From NCBI GenBank assembly GCA_012842105.1, contig DUTL01000215.1:1-7096 (forward strand): a stretch of 7,096 nucleotides of DNA, given 5' to 3'. Source of the stretch: Candidatus Fermentithermobacillaceae bacterium (GTDB lineage Bacteria > Bacillota > Sulfobacillia > Fermentithermobacillales > Fermentithermobacillaceae). Positions 1-6,181 of this stretch are shown piece by piece; position 1 is the first letter of the stretch; each line of letters starts with the position of its first letter. The notes beneath the pieces were generated by a model. It did no database searches. It was not told the origin of the DNA and saw only the letters and a list, made by a program, of their open reading frames with translations. A program made the translations under genes and the position numbers.

Positions 1-471
1 CAGCACTGCAGTGCCTTCTATGTCTACCTGGTCCTTATCAAGGTGCACTTTTTTGACACGGGAAATTTTGAGAGGTGTAAGCGACAAAGAGACCAGAGTG
101 CAAATACGGTCACCAACTTTGGTTCCGTTTTTGCCTTCTACCTTCGGGCCGAATTCACGGATTCTCCCTAGCAACATCCCACCTGAACCGGTAACAGGAT
201 TGTGCATCTTTCCGCGCTTGCTTACAATATCCATGACTATTGATGCCACATGCGCCTGTTTCTGCGCTTCGTCTGTATCAGGATCGCACCCTGATACGAT
301 CTGCTTAAAACTTGCCGCGTCCACATTGAGGGTTTCCACATCTATGAGTATTTCGTTGTCATGGATTTCCGGGGAGTTATCCACCTTCCACGCTGCTTGA
401 GGCAACACACCCCCGGGTTCGACTACTCTATGGGTGCCGTACGCGCATCCGGTTTTGCATTGTTTCGTCAT
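1..471 (-). CDS. kdd: L-erythro-3,5-diaminohexanoate dehydrogenase, N-terminal half (cut by window edge)
   Basis: The first 157 codons are present and stay open to the left edge; full-length family members are about 340-350 residues, so roughly the C-terminal half is outside. I recognise the family from its conserved N-terminal segments: CKTGCAYGTHRVVEP (residues 5-19), GVLPQAAWKVDN (21-32), then DNEILIDVETLNVDAASF and KMHNPVTGSGGML (88-100). The enzyme is the NAD-dependent cytoplasmic oxidative deaminase of lysine fermentation, converting 3,5-diaminohexanoate to 5-amino-3-oxohexanoate after the KamA and KamDE aminomutase steps and before Kce and Kal. The ATG at 471-469 follows GGAGGTG (477-483) with a 5-nt spacer, and an in-frame TAA lies upstream at 493-495, so the start is secure. 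It is the promoter-proximal gene of a leftward unit and is divergent from a sigma-54 activator, with a sigma-54 promoter at 559-574. The other lysine genes probably follow to the left (inference). Confidence 0.9.
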   Translation of the reverse strand, partial: MTKQCKTGCAYGTHRVVEPGGVLPQAAWKVDNSPEIHDNEILIDVETLNVDAASFKQIVSGCDPDTDEAQKQAHVASIVMDIVSKRGKMHNPVTGSGGMLLGRIREFGPKVEGKNGTKVGDRICTLVSLSLTPLKISRVKKVHLDKDQVDIEGTAVL

Positions 472-558
472 TTGAACACCTCCGGTAGAAAATTACGTCA
501 GCAATCTAGCAAGTTCCTCATAAACCTTACTGAGCGAATCCCTCATAGGACTTACTAA

Positions 559-574
559 GGCAAATTGTGTGCCA
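559..574 (-). promoter_or_regulatory. Sigma-54 (-24/-12) promoter for kdd
   Basis: The minus strand reads TGGCACACAATTTGCC. This matches the sigma-54 consensus TGGCAC-N5-TTGC(A/T) at every core position and at the exact spacing; only the last weak A/T is C. The -24 GG lies at 573-572 and the -12 GC at 561-560, which predicts a transcript start near 548 and a leader of about 77 nt before the kdd ATG. A sigma-54 promoter needs an enhancer-binding activator, and the next gene upstream (795-2417) is one. Confidence 0.85.
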
Positions 575-604
575 TGGAGAGTCATGCTGCTTTCTGCAGT
601 AGCC

Positions 605-619
605 GGAACCCCTGGTTCC
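605..619. repeat. Perfect inverted repeat, candidate activator site
   Basis: GGAACC-CCT-GGTTCC is a perfect palindrome with 6-bp arms and a 3-bp centre. Its centre is about 64 bp upstream of the predicted kdd transcript start, and it is the cleanest dyad in the gap. Fis-type HTH activators bind as dimers to such dyads, so it is a candidate upstream activating site; this role is inferred from position and symmetry only. A weaker dyad follows at 624-646 (AAACCCT, 8-nt centre, AGGGCTTT with one bulged C), centred about 88 bp upstream of the start, and could be a second site. Confidence 0.45.
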
Positions 620-650
620 CTGTAAACCCTTGCATAAGAGGGCTTTGCCT

Positions 651-679
651 TTTACGGATCCATGTGAATTTTCTATATA
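651..679 (+). promoter_or_regulatory. Possible sigma-A promoter for the sigma-54 activator gene
   Basis: TTTACG (651-656) and TATATA (674-679) are separated by 17 bp, each agreeing with the -35 and -10 consensus at 4 of 6 positions; TATATT at 676-681 is an alternative -10. This would start the transcript near 686 and give a leader of about 100 nt. I see no better vegetative promoter in the gap. The assignment is tentative. Confidence 0.35.
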
Positions 680-702
680 TTGCGGCAGGGATTAGGCTCC
701 TG

Positions 703-740
703 GGTGCCGAATATTGGTCATGTGTAAGCAGGTGCCCAAT
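703..740. repeat. Pair of GGTGCC(G/C)AAT direct repeats
   Basis: GGTGCCGAAT (703-712) recurs as GGTGCCCAAT (731-740), 28 bp apart start to start. The pair lies between the putative activator-gene promoter and its start codon, about 160-190 bp upstream of the predicted kdd transcript start. It could be an enhancer or autoregulatory site, but a chance repeat of this length is not excluded. Confidence 0.25.
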
Positions 741-775
741 TTCAGGCAGACAGGCAAACCACAAATTGCTAAGTG

Positions 776-781
776 AGGAGG
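776..781 (+). promoter_or_regulatory. Ribosome binding site of the sigma-54 activator gene
   Basis: AGGAGG at 776-781 lies 7 nt before an in-frame CTG (789-791) but 13 nt before the TTG (795-797). An in-frame TAA at 783-785 rules out any earlier start. Spacing alone favours CTG; start-codon frequency favours TTG. Confidence 0.6.
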
Positions 782-794
782 ATAAGCCCTGGAC

Positions 795-2417
795 TTGTTA
801 ACTGCGCTTCTTGAGGTGCTTGAGGTGGCCAGTGAAGGCATCCACCTGGTCAATGACGAGGGGGTAACCGTTGTCTACAACAAAGCCGCCTCTGAGTTTG
901 ACGGGCTCTTGCCAGAGGAGGTACTGGGAAAACATGTGCTAGACGTTTTCCCGTCCTTAACCCATGATTCAAGCACTCTGCTCAGAGTGCTGAGAAGCGG
1001 AATTCCCGGGATAGCCCGTCAGCAAACATTTTCCAACTACAAAGGCAAGAAAATCACTACCATAAATTCAACGCACCCCATCATAGTGCACGGCAAGGTA
1101 ATAGGGGCGTGTGAAGTTTCCACAGATATTACCCGGATCAAAGAAATGGCTGAAAGGATCGCCGATTTAGGCGAAGAACTTCGCAGCCAGGAGCCTGCGG
1201 GAAAGGCCGGGCAGGTAAGGGCCGGTGAACGCCGGCTTGAGTTTTCCCCAAAACTGTACACTGTAGACGACATTGCCGGGCAGTCTGCGTTGATGAGAGA
1301 TGTCAGGCGCAGGGTAATGCAGGTTGCACGCACTCAATCCAATGTGATCGTTTGGGGAGAAACAGGCACAGGGAAGGAACTTGTTGTCCAGTCCATACAT
1401 TCAGCCTCAGACAGGGCCGGGTTTGCTTTCGTTGCTCAAAATTGCGCCGCTCTGCCTGAAGGTTTGCTTGAAGGCCTGGTATTCGGCACTTCCAAGGGTG
1501 GGTTCACAGGCGCCCGGGATCGCCCGGGCCTCTTGGAATTGGCATCCGGCGGCACCTTGTACCTGGACGAAATTGATTCCATGCCTCTGGCGCTCCAGGC
1601 AAAACTCCTGCGTGTAATACAAGAGCAAAGAGTGCGGCGCCTGGGAGATGTGAGGGAAAGGCCTGTAGACGTAAGAATCATTGGCTCAACAAGCATACCT
1701 CCACGGCAAGCAGTTGAACAAGAACTCTTGCGCCCTGACTTATATTTTCGCCTTGCAGTTGTCGAGATCGGGGTGCCGCCTTTGCGGAAGAGGCAAGAGG
1801 ACATTCCCCTTTTGTGTTCCCACTTTTTGCATAAACACAGCAGCAGGGCGGAGGCCATTAACATATCGCCTGAGGTGATGTCTGCCTTTCTCACCTATGC
1901 GTGGCCTGGAAACGTAAGGGAACTTGAGCACGCCGTAGAAGGCAGCCTTGCATTCGCAAAAGGGAACACTATTGAACTTGAGCATATACCTTCAACAGTA
2001 AGGGGTATCACTGCTGCAGCCGCCCTGTTCAGAACAATAGCCCAGGAGAGCCATGAGAAAGCGCCGGGTGCTCCTCAGCCCCTGCCGGCAAGCCACAGCG
2101 CCGGAAAGAATGGCCAGATCCCGCACCCTTCGCACTTTGAAGTAAACGCCAAACCTTCCGGGCCGGAAAGTGGGCGCACAGACAGCCCTACGCAAACCGG
2201 CAATCTCAGTACACCTGGCCGGGGCCCGGTTTCCCATAAAGATTCCATCAGAAGCGAACTAAGGAGCCATGAGAAAGCCGCCATAGAAGAAGCGTTGAAG
2301 CAGGGTGGTTCTGTGTCTCAGGCTGCCCGGATTCTGGGAATACCAAGGCAGACCCTGCAGTATAGAATGAAAATTCTCGGAATAGCGGCGCCCGGGCGCT
2401 CGAAGGTTTCAAAGTAA
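795..2417 (+). CDS. PAS / AAA+ / Fis-HTH sigma-54-dependent transcriptional activator (RocR-like)
   Basis: This 540-residue enhancer-binding protein should drive ATP-dependent opening of sigma-54 promoters. A PAS sensor domain spans about residues 5-115 and is followed by a helical, probably coiled-coil linker (113-131). The AAA+ domain covers about 158-400: Walker A GETGTGKE (188-195), Asn switch N216, sigma-54 contact loop GGFTGA (235-240, usually GAFTGA), Walker B GTLYLDEID (253-261), arginine fingers R313 and R319, and WPGNVREL (370-377). The sensor I Asn appears as Ser (S300). A Pro/Ser/His-rich linker of about 80 residues leads to the C-terminal Fis-type HTH (about 493-530). The lack of a receiver domain and the PAS domain suggest a small-molecule ligand, unknown here. 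Its divergent position to kdd and the sigma-54 promoter there make control of lysine fermentation its likely job. The start is TTG at 795, or CTG at 789, which has better SD spacing and adds two residues. RocR itself is a relative, but the target differs. Confidence 0.92.
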   Translation: MLTALLEVLEVASEGIHLVNDEGVTVVYNKAASEFDGLLPEEVLGKHVLDVFPSLTHDSSTLLRVLRSGIPGIARQQTFSNYKGKKITTINSTHPIIVHGKVIGACEVSTDITRIKEMAERIADLGEELRSQEPAGKAGQVRAGERRLEFSPKLYTVDDIAGQSALMRDVRRRVMQVARTQSNVIVWGETGTGKELVVQSIHSASDRAGFAFVAQNCAALPEGLLEGLVFGTSKGGFTGARDRPGLLELASGGTLYLDEIDSMPLALQAKLLRVIQEQRVRRLGDVRERPVDVRIIGSTSIPPRQAVEQELLRPDLYFRLAVVEIGVPPLRKRQEDIPLLCSHFLHKHSSRAEAINISPEVMSAFLTYAWPGNVRELEHAVEGSLAFAKGNTIELEHIPSTVRGITAAAALFRTIAQESHEKAPGAPQPLPASHSAGKNGQIPHPSHFEVNAKPSGPESGRTDSPTQTGNLSTPGRGPVSHKDSIRSELRSHEKAAIEEALKQGGSVSQAARILGIPRQTLQYRMKILGIAAPGRSKVSK

Positions 2418-2421
2418 CAGT

Positions 2422-2477
2422 GGGTGTGTCTTATATTGCGTACCGGTTCACTGTAAGACACACCCTTTATATTCTTT
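2422..2477 (+). terminator. Rho-independent terminator of the activator gene
   Basis: GGGTGTGTCTTA (2422-2433) pairs perfectly with TAAGACACACCC (2454-2465), a 12-bp stem with a 20-nt loop, beginning 4 nt after the stop codon and followed by a T-rich stretch (2466-2477). The reverse direction has no T tract, so it terminates mainly the plus strand. A competing short pairing, CAGTG (2418-2422) with CACTG (2449-2453), overlaps the stem base and loop. Confidence 0.75.
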
Positions 2478-2557
2478 CCGGCTTACTCACGCCTATTCGC
2501 CGGAACAACAGGCAAACCTAACCAGAAGCTAGGGCCTCGGGAGTCCATCGAGAGCCC
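2476..2557. repeat. Two GC-rich inverted repeats downstream of argS
   Basis: TTCCGGC (2476-2482) and GCCGGAA (2499-2505) form a perfect 7-bp dyad with a 16-nt loop. GGGCCTCG (2532-2539) pairs with CGAGAGCCC (2549-2557) with one bulged A. Neither is followed by a clear T tract on the minus strand, so they are not classic terminators, but they lie 46-128 nt past the argS stop and may stabilise or end that transcript. The rest of 2466-2603 shows no gene. Confidence 0.35.
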
Positions 2558-2603
2558 GTCGGAATCACCCCGGAAGCCCTGGGTAGCCCTAACCCTGGCC
2601 GGT

Positions 2604-4301
2604 TCACATGGATTCAGAGGCTGAGACTCCCGCCATCCGCAGTGCGTTTGCAAGCACTATCTGGCAGACACGCGCAACATACAGCCTGGCGGCGCTCAGA
2701 TCCTTGTCGTCCCCTAACACCCGGCACTGAGTGTAGAAAGAATGAAATGCTGCAGCAACGTTCATCATGTAATTAATGAGCCTGTTTGGCTCCCTGGCCT
2801 CAGCGATTTCGTATACCTCTTCCGGGAAAGCGGCAAGCAGCTTCATAAGCTGAATTTCAGCGGTTTCCCTGATTAACGAGAACTCAACCTCATTAGGGCC
2901 TAATGCAGGAACAAACCCTTCTTGCCTTGCCTGCCTAAAGATACTGGCTATCCTGGCGTGTGCATACTGCACATAGTAAACAGGGTTTTCATTTGACTGC
3001 AATCGTGCAAGGTCTAGATCAAAATCAAGGTGGCTGGAAGGCGCTCGCATCAAGAAGAAAAAGCGGCACGCATCTTTGCCTGCTTCTTCCAGAAGCTCGT
3101 CCATAGAGATAAACTCTCCGCCTCGCTTAGACATCTTCACAACCTGGTTGCCCCTTACGAGCCTTACCGTCTGGGCAATAATCACCTCAAGGCTTTCTTC
3201 AGGGTAACCAAGAGCTGCAATTCCTGCTTTGAGCCTGTCTACATACCCGTGATGATCAGGGCCGAGAATATCTATGAGATGGTCGAAACCACGCTCCAAC
3301 TTGTTTTTGTGGTATGCGATGTCAGGTACCAGGTACGTCATCTCTCCGTCTGACTTTACCACGACCCGATCCTTGTCATCTCCAAACTCTGTGGACTTGA
3401 GCCACAATGCTCCGTCCTTTTCGTATAGAAACCCTCTTTCAGACAGCTGCTCCAAAGTGGCTTCAGGAGCCCCTGCTTCCCGTAAGCTTTTCTCCGAAAA
3501 CCAGGTGTCGTACTGTAAGCCGTATTCAAGCAAAGTGTCCCTTTGTTTTGCAACCATATGCGATACAGCGTACTTCTTGAGCCACTCGTGCCTTTCCAGG
3601 CCGGAAAGCTCAAGAAGGCTGTCTGCTTTCTGAGAAACCAGCTCCCCGGCAATGTCTACAAGGTATTCGCCACGGTACCCATTCTCGGGCAAGGGCGCAT
3701 TTTCACCCAGTTGCTGCCTGTACCTCGCTTCCAGGGACTGAGCCAGTAAATCTACCTGATGGCCTGCGTCGTTTACATAAAACTCCCTGGCCACCTGGTA
3801 GCCAGACGCTTCAAGCAAAGATGCCAGGCAATCCCCAATTGCCGCTGCCCTTGCATTGACCACATTCAAAGGGCCTGTGGGATTGGCGCTGACGAACTCA
3901 AGCAAGATTTTCTTCCCGGCTCCATAATCAGTGGAACCGTAAAGGGGCCCCTTCTTCCATATGTCCGCCATGGCTTTCTCCAGCCAACCTGTACTCAGAA
4001 AGAAATTGAGAAATCCCGGTCCCGCGATGTCAACCCGCTGAACCCACGAGTCCTCCAATGAAAGGTAGCGTACAATAGCCCCTGCAACAGACCGGCCGTC
4101 CGATTTCACTTCGCTTGCCAAAGCCATGGCCACGCCTGTGGCAAAGTCACCTTGCTCGGGTTTGGCAGGCATATGTATTTTTATTTCAGCCTCCACATAC
4201 CCGGGCAAATCTCCTTTTTGCTTTGCTTTGTCAATTGCTTTAGCTATTCTGTCTTTAATGTCATTCTTAACTTGATTCATAATACTTGAGCTCTCGTCCA
4301 C
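2604..4301 (-). CDS. argS: Arginyl-tRNA synthetase (ArgRS)
   Basis: A class I tRNA synthetase that charges tRNA-Arg with arginine in the cytoplasm; 565 residues from the chosen start, normal for the family. The N-terminal Add-1 domain (about 8-110) leads to the catalytic core with SANPTGP, REFYVNDAGHQVD, the tRNA-binding YLVPDIAYH and GPDHHGYV segments, and an intact KMSK (residues 389-392). Then come RFFFLMR, HLDFDLDLA and NPVYYVQYAHARI, and a C-terminal anticodon-binding DALR domain (about 441-565) ending GVSASESM. Where HIGH (commonly HxGN/HxGH here) is expected, the protein reads NVVN (146-149, bases 3855-3866). The GTG at 4301-4299 is chosen because AAAGGAG (4312-4318) sits 10 nt before it. 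A GTG at 4343 would overlap the speB stop by 4 nt but puts that SD inside the gene and adds an atypical Cys-rich leader; the ATG at 4280 fits homologous starts but has only a weak SD. It is the last gene after speE and speB. Confidence 0.95.
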   Translation of the reverse strand: MDESSSIMNQVKNDIKDRIAKAIDKAKQKGDLPGYVEAEIKIHMPAKPEQGDFATGVAMALASEVKSDGRSVAGAIVRYLSLEDSWVQRVDIAGPGFLNFFLSTGWLEKAMADIWKKGPLYGSTDYGAGKKILLEFVSANPTGPLNVVNARAAAIGDCLASLLEASGYQVAREFYVNDAGHQVDLLAQSLEARYRQQLGENAPLPENGYRGEYLVDIAGELVSQKADSLLELSGLERHEWLKKYAVSHMVAKQRDTLLEYGLQYDTWFSEKSLREAGAPEATLEQLSERGFLYEKDGALWLKSTEFGDDKDRVVVKSDGEMTYLVPDIAYHKNKLERGFDHLIDILGPDHHGYVDRLKAGIAALGYPEESLEVIIAQTVRLVRGNQVVKMSKRGGEFISMDELLEEAGKDACRFFFLMRAPSSHLDFDLDLARLQSNENPVYYVQYAHARIASIFRQARQEGFVPALGPNEVEFSLIRETAEIQLMKLLAAFPEEVYEIAEAREPNRLINYMMNVAAAFHSFYTQCRVLGDDKDLSAARLYVARVCQIVLANALRMAGVSASESM

Positions 4302-4311
4302 CGGGGCACAT

Positions 4312-4318
4312 CTCCTTT
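4312..4318 (-). promoter_or_regulatory. Ribosome binding site deciding the argS start
   Basis: The minus strand reads AAAGGAG here, in the 38-nt gap after speB. It is 10 nt upstream of the GTG at 4301 and about 31 nt upstream of the ATG at 4280, so it supports the GTG start and argues against the longer reading from 4343, which would translate through it. Confidence 0.55.
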
Positions 4319-4339
4319 CGCAGCACGAATCAGCTGCTG

Positions 4340-5218
4340 TCACTTCCCGTCAGGAGTCAGTAGTAAGAGACTCTCTCTCACAACAGCTGCGGCGAGTAGC
4401 CCTGTTTGGCCTGTATTATCGTAAGCGGGCGCTACCTCGACAAGGTCTGCGCCTACAATATTATTCCCGGCAAGATATGCAACTGCATCCAGCAGTTCTT
4501 GCGACGTAATCCCGCCAGGCTCCGGAACACCTGTTCCCGGCGCAAAGGCAGGATCAGCTACGTCGATATCAATGGTAAGGTACACGGGACGGTTGCCTAT
4601 CTTAGGCATTATAGATCTTAGCGGTTCTATCACCTTATAAAAGTGAACTTCTGAAAGGCCCAGGGTCTCTTCCAGCTCAGCCTCACCGGCCGAGCGTATT
4701 CCAAGCTGGTACACCTTTCCCGGCCCCAGCATTTCAATGATTCTGCGCATTACCGTCCCATGGGAAAACCTTGTTCCGGTGAACCTGGATCTCAAGTCTG
4801 CGTGGGCGTCAAACTGTATCACCACAAGGTCCGGGTACTTCTCCAGCATGGCCTGTACCAGCGGGTATGTAATGAGGTGCTCGCCTCCTACGGCCATAAA
4901 CCGGCGCCCGCTCTGCAAGATCTCCCGTGCGGCAATCTCAATAACAGAAATCGCTTTTTCCACGTTTCCCATTGGCAAAACCAGGTCACCTGCATCATAA
5001 TAGTCTTCCGCCAATAGAGTGCGCTTTTGCCTTAAAGAAAACTCTTCAAGGGCTATTGACGCTTCCCTGGTTGCAGCCGGCCCAAACCTGGTGCCGGGCC
5101 GGAACGATGTAGTCTCATCCAGGGGAACCCCCATTATTACACAGGGCGCCTTTGCATTGAAAGACGACCAGAGAAACTTATGGGGATGAACCCACTCAGT
5201 GCCATGATCTCCAGACAA
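4340..5218 (-). CDS. speB: Agmatinase (ureohydrolase family)
   Basis: This 292-residue Mn-dependent ureohydrolase hydrolyses agmatine to putrescine and urea, the second step of the arginine decarboxylase route to polyamines. All family signatures are present: GGEH (111-114), DAHAD (137-141), SHGT (152-155), DIDVADPAFAPGTG (217-230) followed by PEPGG, and E261 in DLVEVAP. The binuclear metal ligands H114, D137, H139, D141, D217 and D219 are intact. Length and the adjacent speE favour agmatinase over arginase or formiminoglutamase, though substrate cannot be proven from motifs alone. The start is TTG (5218-5216), with GGAGGT (5227-5232) 8 nt upstream. It begins 27 nt after the speE stop and ends 38 nt before the preferred argS start, so the three are co-transcribed in all likelihood. 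Confidence 0.93.
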   Translation of the reverse strand: MSGDHGTEWVHPHKFLWSSFNAKAPCVIMGVPLDETTSFRPGTRFGPAATREASIALEEFSLRQKRTLLAEDYYDAGDLVLPMGNVEKAISVIEIAAREILQSGRRFMAVGGEHLITYPLVQAMLEKYPDLVVIQFDAHADLRSRFTGTRFSHGTVMRRIIEMLGPGKVYQLGIRSAGEAELEETLGLSEVHFYKVIEPLRSIMPKIGNRPVYLTIDIDVADPAFAPGTGVPEPGGITSQELLDAVAYLAGNNIVGADLVEVAPAYDNTGQTGLLAAAVVRESLLLLTPDGK

Positions 5219-5245
5219 TACCGGGTACCTCCAAGTGAGTATTGG

Positions 5246-6082
5246 TCAATCCATGATTCCCACGTCACGTTTGAGTTTAGGGTTGAGCACAAACACCCTG
5301 TCGTGAATTTCTGGCGAGTAGAACTTCAGGTTCCATGAATCAGCTGGCTTGCGCAGGGGTTTCTCAGGATCCCGCCCGAAAGAGCCACACGTGAAACTCC
5401 ACCATCCGCCCGGATAACTCGGAACAGGGGCCGTATAAAGTTTGGCCACCGGGAAAACCTTGGCTATCCTTTGGTAGATATCCCTGACCATGCCCGGAGT
5501 TGAAATCGGGCTTTCAGTTTGTGCGCACAGCATGCCGCCTGGCTTCAGTATCTTGGCTATGGAAGCATAGAACTCGGGCATAAACAAAGCCTCGCCAGGG
5601 CCTTCAGGATCTGTCGAATCTACCAGGACCACATCGAACTTCTCGTCTGTGGTAGCGACAAACTTGAGCCCATCCTCGATTAACACTGTGGCCCTTGGAT
5701 CACTGAACCCGGTGTTCCAAAGGGGCAGGTACTTCTTTGATGCTTCAATTACTTCGCCGTCAATGTCGACCATTGTGGCTTGCTTTATTTCGGGGTGGCG
5801 CATAGCCTCCCTGAGCGTACCGCCATCTCCTCCGCCGATTATCAATACATGCTCAGGGTTCTCGTGGCTGAACAGGGGAACATGCGCCAGGCTTTCGTGG
5901 TAGAGATACTCGTACTTCTCAGTGGTTTGAATCACATTGTCTAATGTTAGCATCCTGCCGAATTCCACTGTGTCAAAAATAGCCAGCTCCTGGTATTTTG
6001 TACGCTGGGTGTAAACCACAGATTTGATTTGTACGGCTATTACAAAACCGTCAAGCCATTCCTCAGTGAACCATACTTTCAA
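5246..6082 (-). CDS. speE: Spermidine synthase (polyamine aminopropyltransferase)
   Basis: This 278-residue cytoplasmic enzyme transfers an aminopropyl group from decarboxylated S-adenosylmethionine to putrescine, giving spermidine and methylthioadenosine. The N-terminal beta region (1-60) precedes a Rossmann methyltransferase-like domain with GGGDGGTLRE (83-92), VDIDGEVIE (105-113), the adenine-side EDG (136-138), the catalytic DSTDPEGP (155-162, D155 and D158) and the substrate-loop PSYPGGWWSF (221-230). Length and motif order match the short Bacillus-type SpeE. The start is TTG (6082-6080), 8 nt after GGAGG (6091-6095), with an in-frame TAG directly upstream. It is the first gene of speE-speB-argS, and a sigma-A promoter lies at 6136-6164. 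Spermidine is the likely product, but related aminopropyltransferases with other acceptors share these motifs. Confidence 0.94.
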   Translation of the reverse strand: MKVWFTEEWLDGFVIAVQIKSVVYTQRTKYQELAIFDTVEFGRMLTLDNVIQTTEKYEYLYHESLAHVPLFSHENPEHVLIIGGGDGGTLREAMRHPEIKQATMVDIDGEVIEASKKYLPLWNTGFSDPRATVLIEDGLKFVATTDEKFDVVLVDSTDPEGPGEALFMPEFYASIAKILKPGGMLCAQTESPISTPGMVRDIYQRIAKVFPVAKLYTAPVPSYPGGWWSFTCGSFGRDPEKPLRKPADSWNLKFYSPEIHDRVFVLNPKLKRDVGIMD

Positions 6083-6135
6083 CTAAGTCCCCTCCGAGTG
6101 TAATAGTACAAATATCCTCGCCAAACATCGAAGGA

Positions 6136-6164
6136 ATTATATCAGAAAAGAATAGCATGGTGAA
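6136..6164 (-). promoter_or_regulatory. Sigma-A promoter of the speE-speB-argS operon
   Basis: On the minus strand a consensus -10 TATAAT (6141-6136) lies 17 bp after TTCACC (6164-6159), which matches the -35 consensus at 4 of 6 positions. The predicted transcript start is near 6129, giving a leader of about 47 nt before the TTG of speE. The leader is too short for a riboswitch. Confidence 0.7.
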
Positions 6165-6181
6165 ACATGAGAACTAATATA

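Noticed and set aside
11..400. Plus-strand open frame of 129 codons
   Set aside because: It lies antisense to kdd, which has clear family motifs, a strong SD and a promoter; the plus-strand product has no recognisable features.
751..769. Sigma-54 promoter for the activator gene itself (aGGCA ... TTGCT)
   Set aside because: The GG to GC spacing is 3 bp longer than the strict sigma-54 spacing, which is rarely tolerated.
565..801. Open frames in the 472-794 gap on both strands
   Set aside because: They overlap the sigma-54 promoter and activator-gene leader, have no good SD and show no family features.
1436..1894. Minus-strand open frame of 152 codons
   Set aside because: It is antisense to the AAA+ domain of the activator, which has all family motifs; a shadow frame.
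4281..4343. N-terminal extension of ArgRS from the GTG at 4343
   Set aside because: It would add a Cys-rich leader unlike the family and would translate through the AAAGGAG at 4312-4318, which better serves the GTG at 4301.
6083..6135. Riboswitch or T-box upstream of speE or argS
   Set aside because: The speE leader is only about 47 nt and the speB-argS gap 38 nt; neither has room for such structures and no T-box motif is visible.
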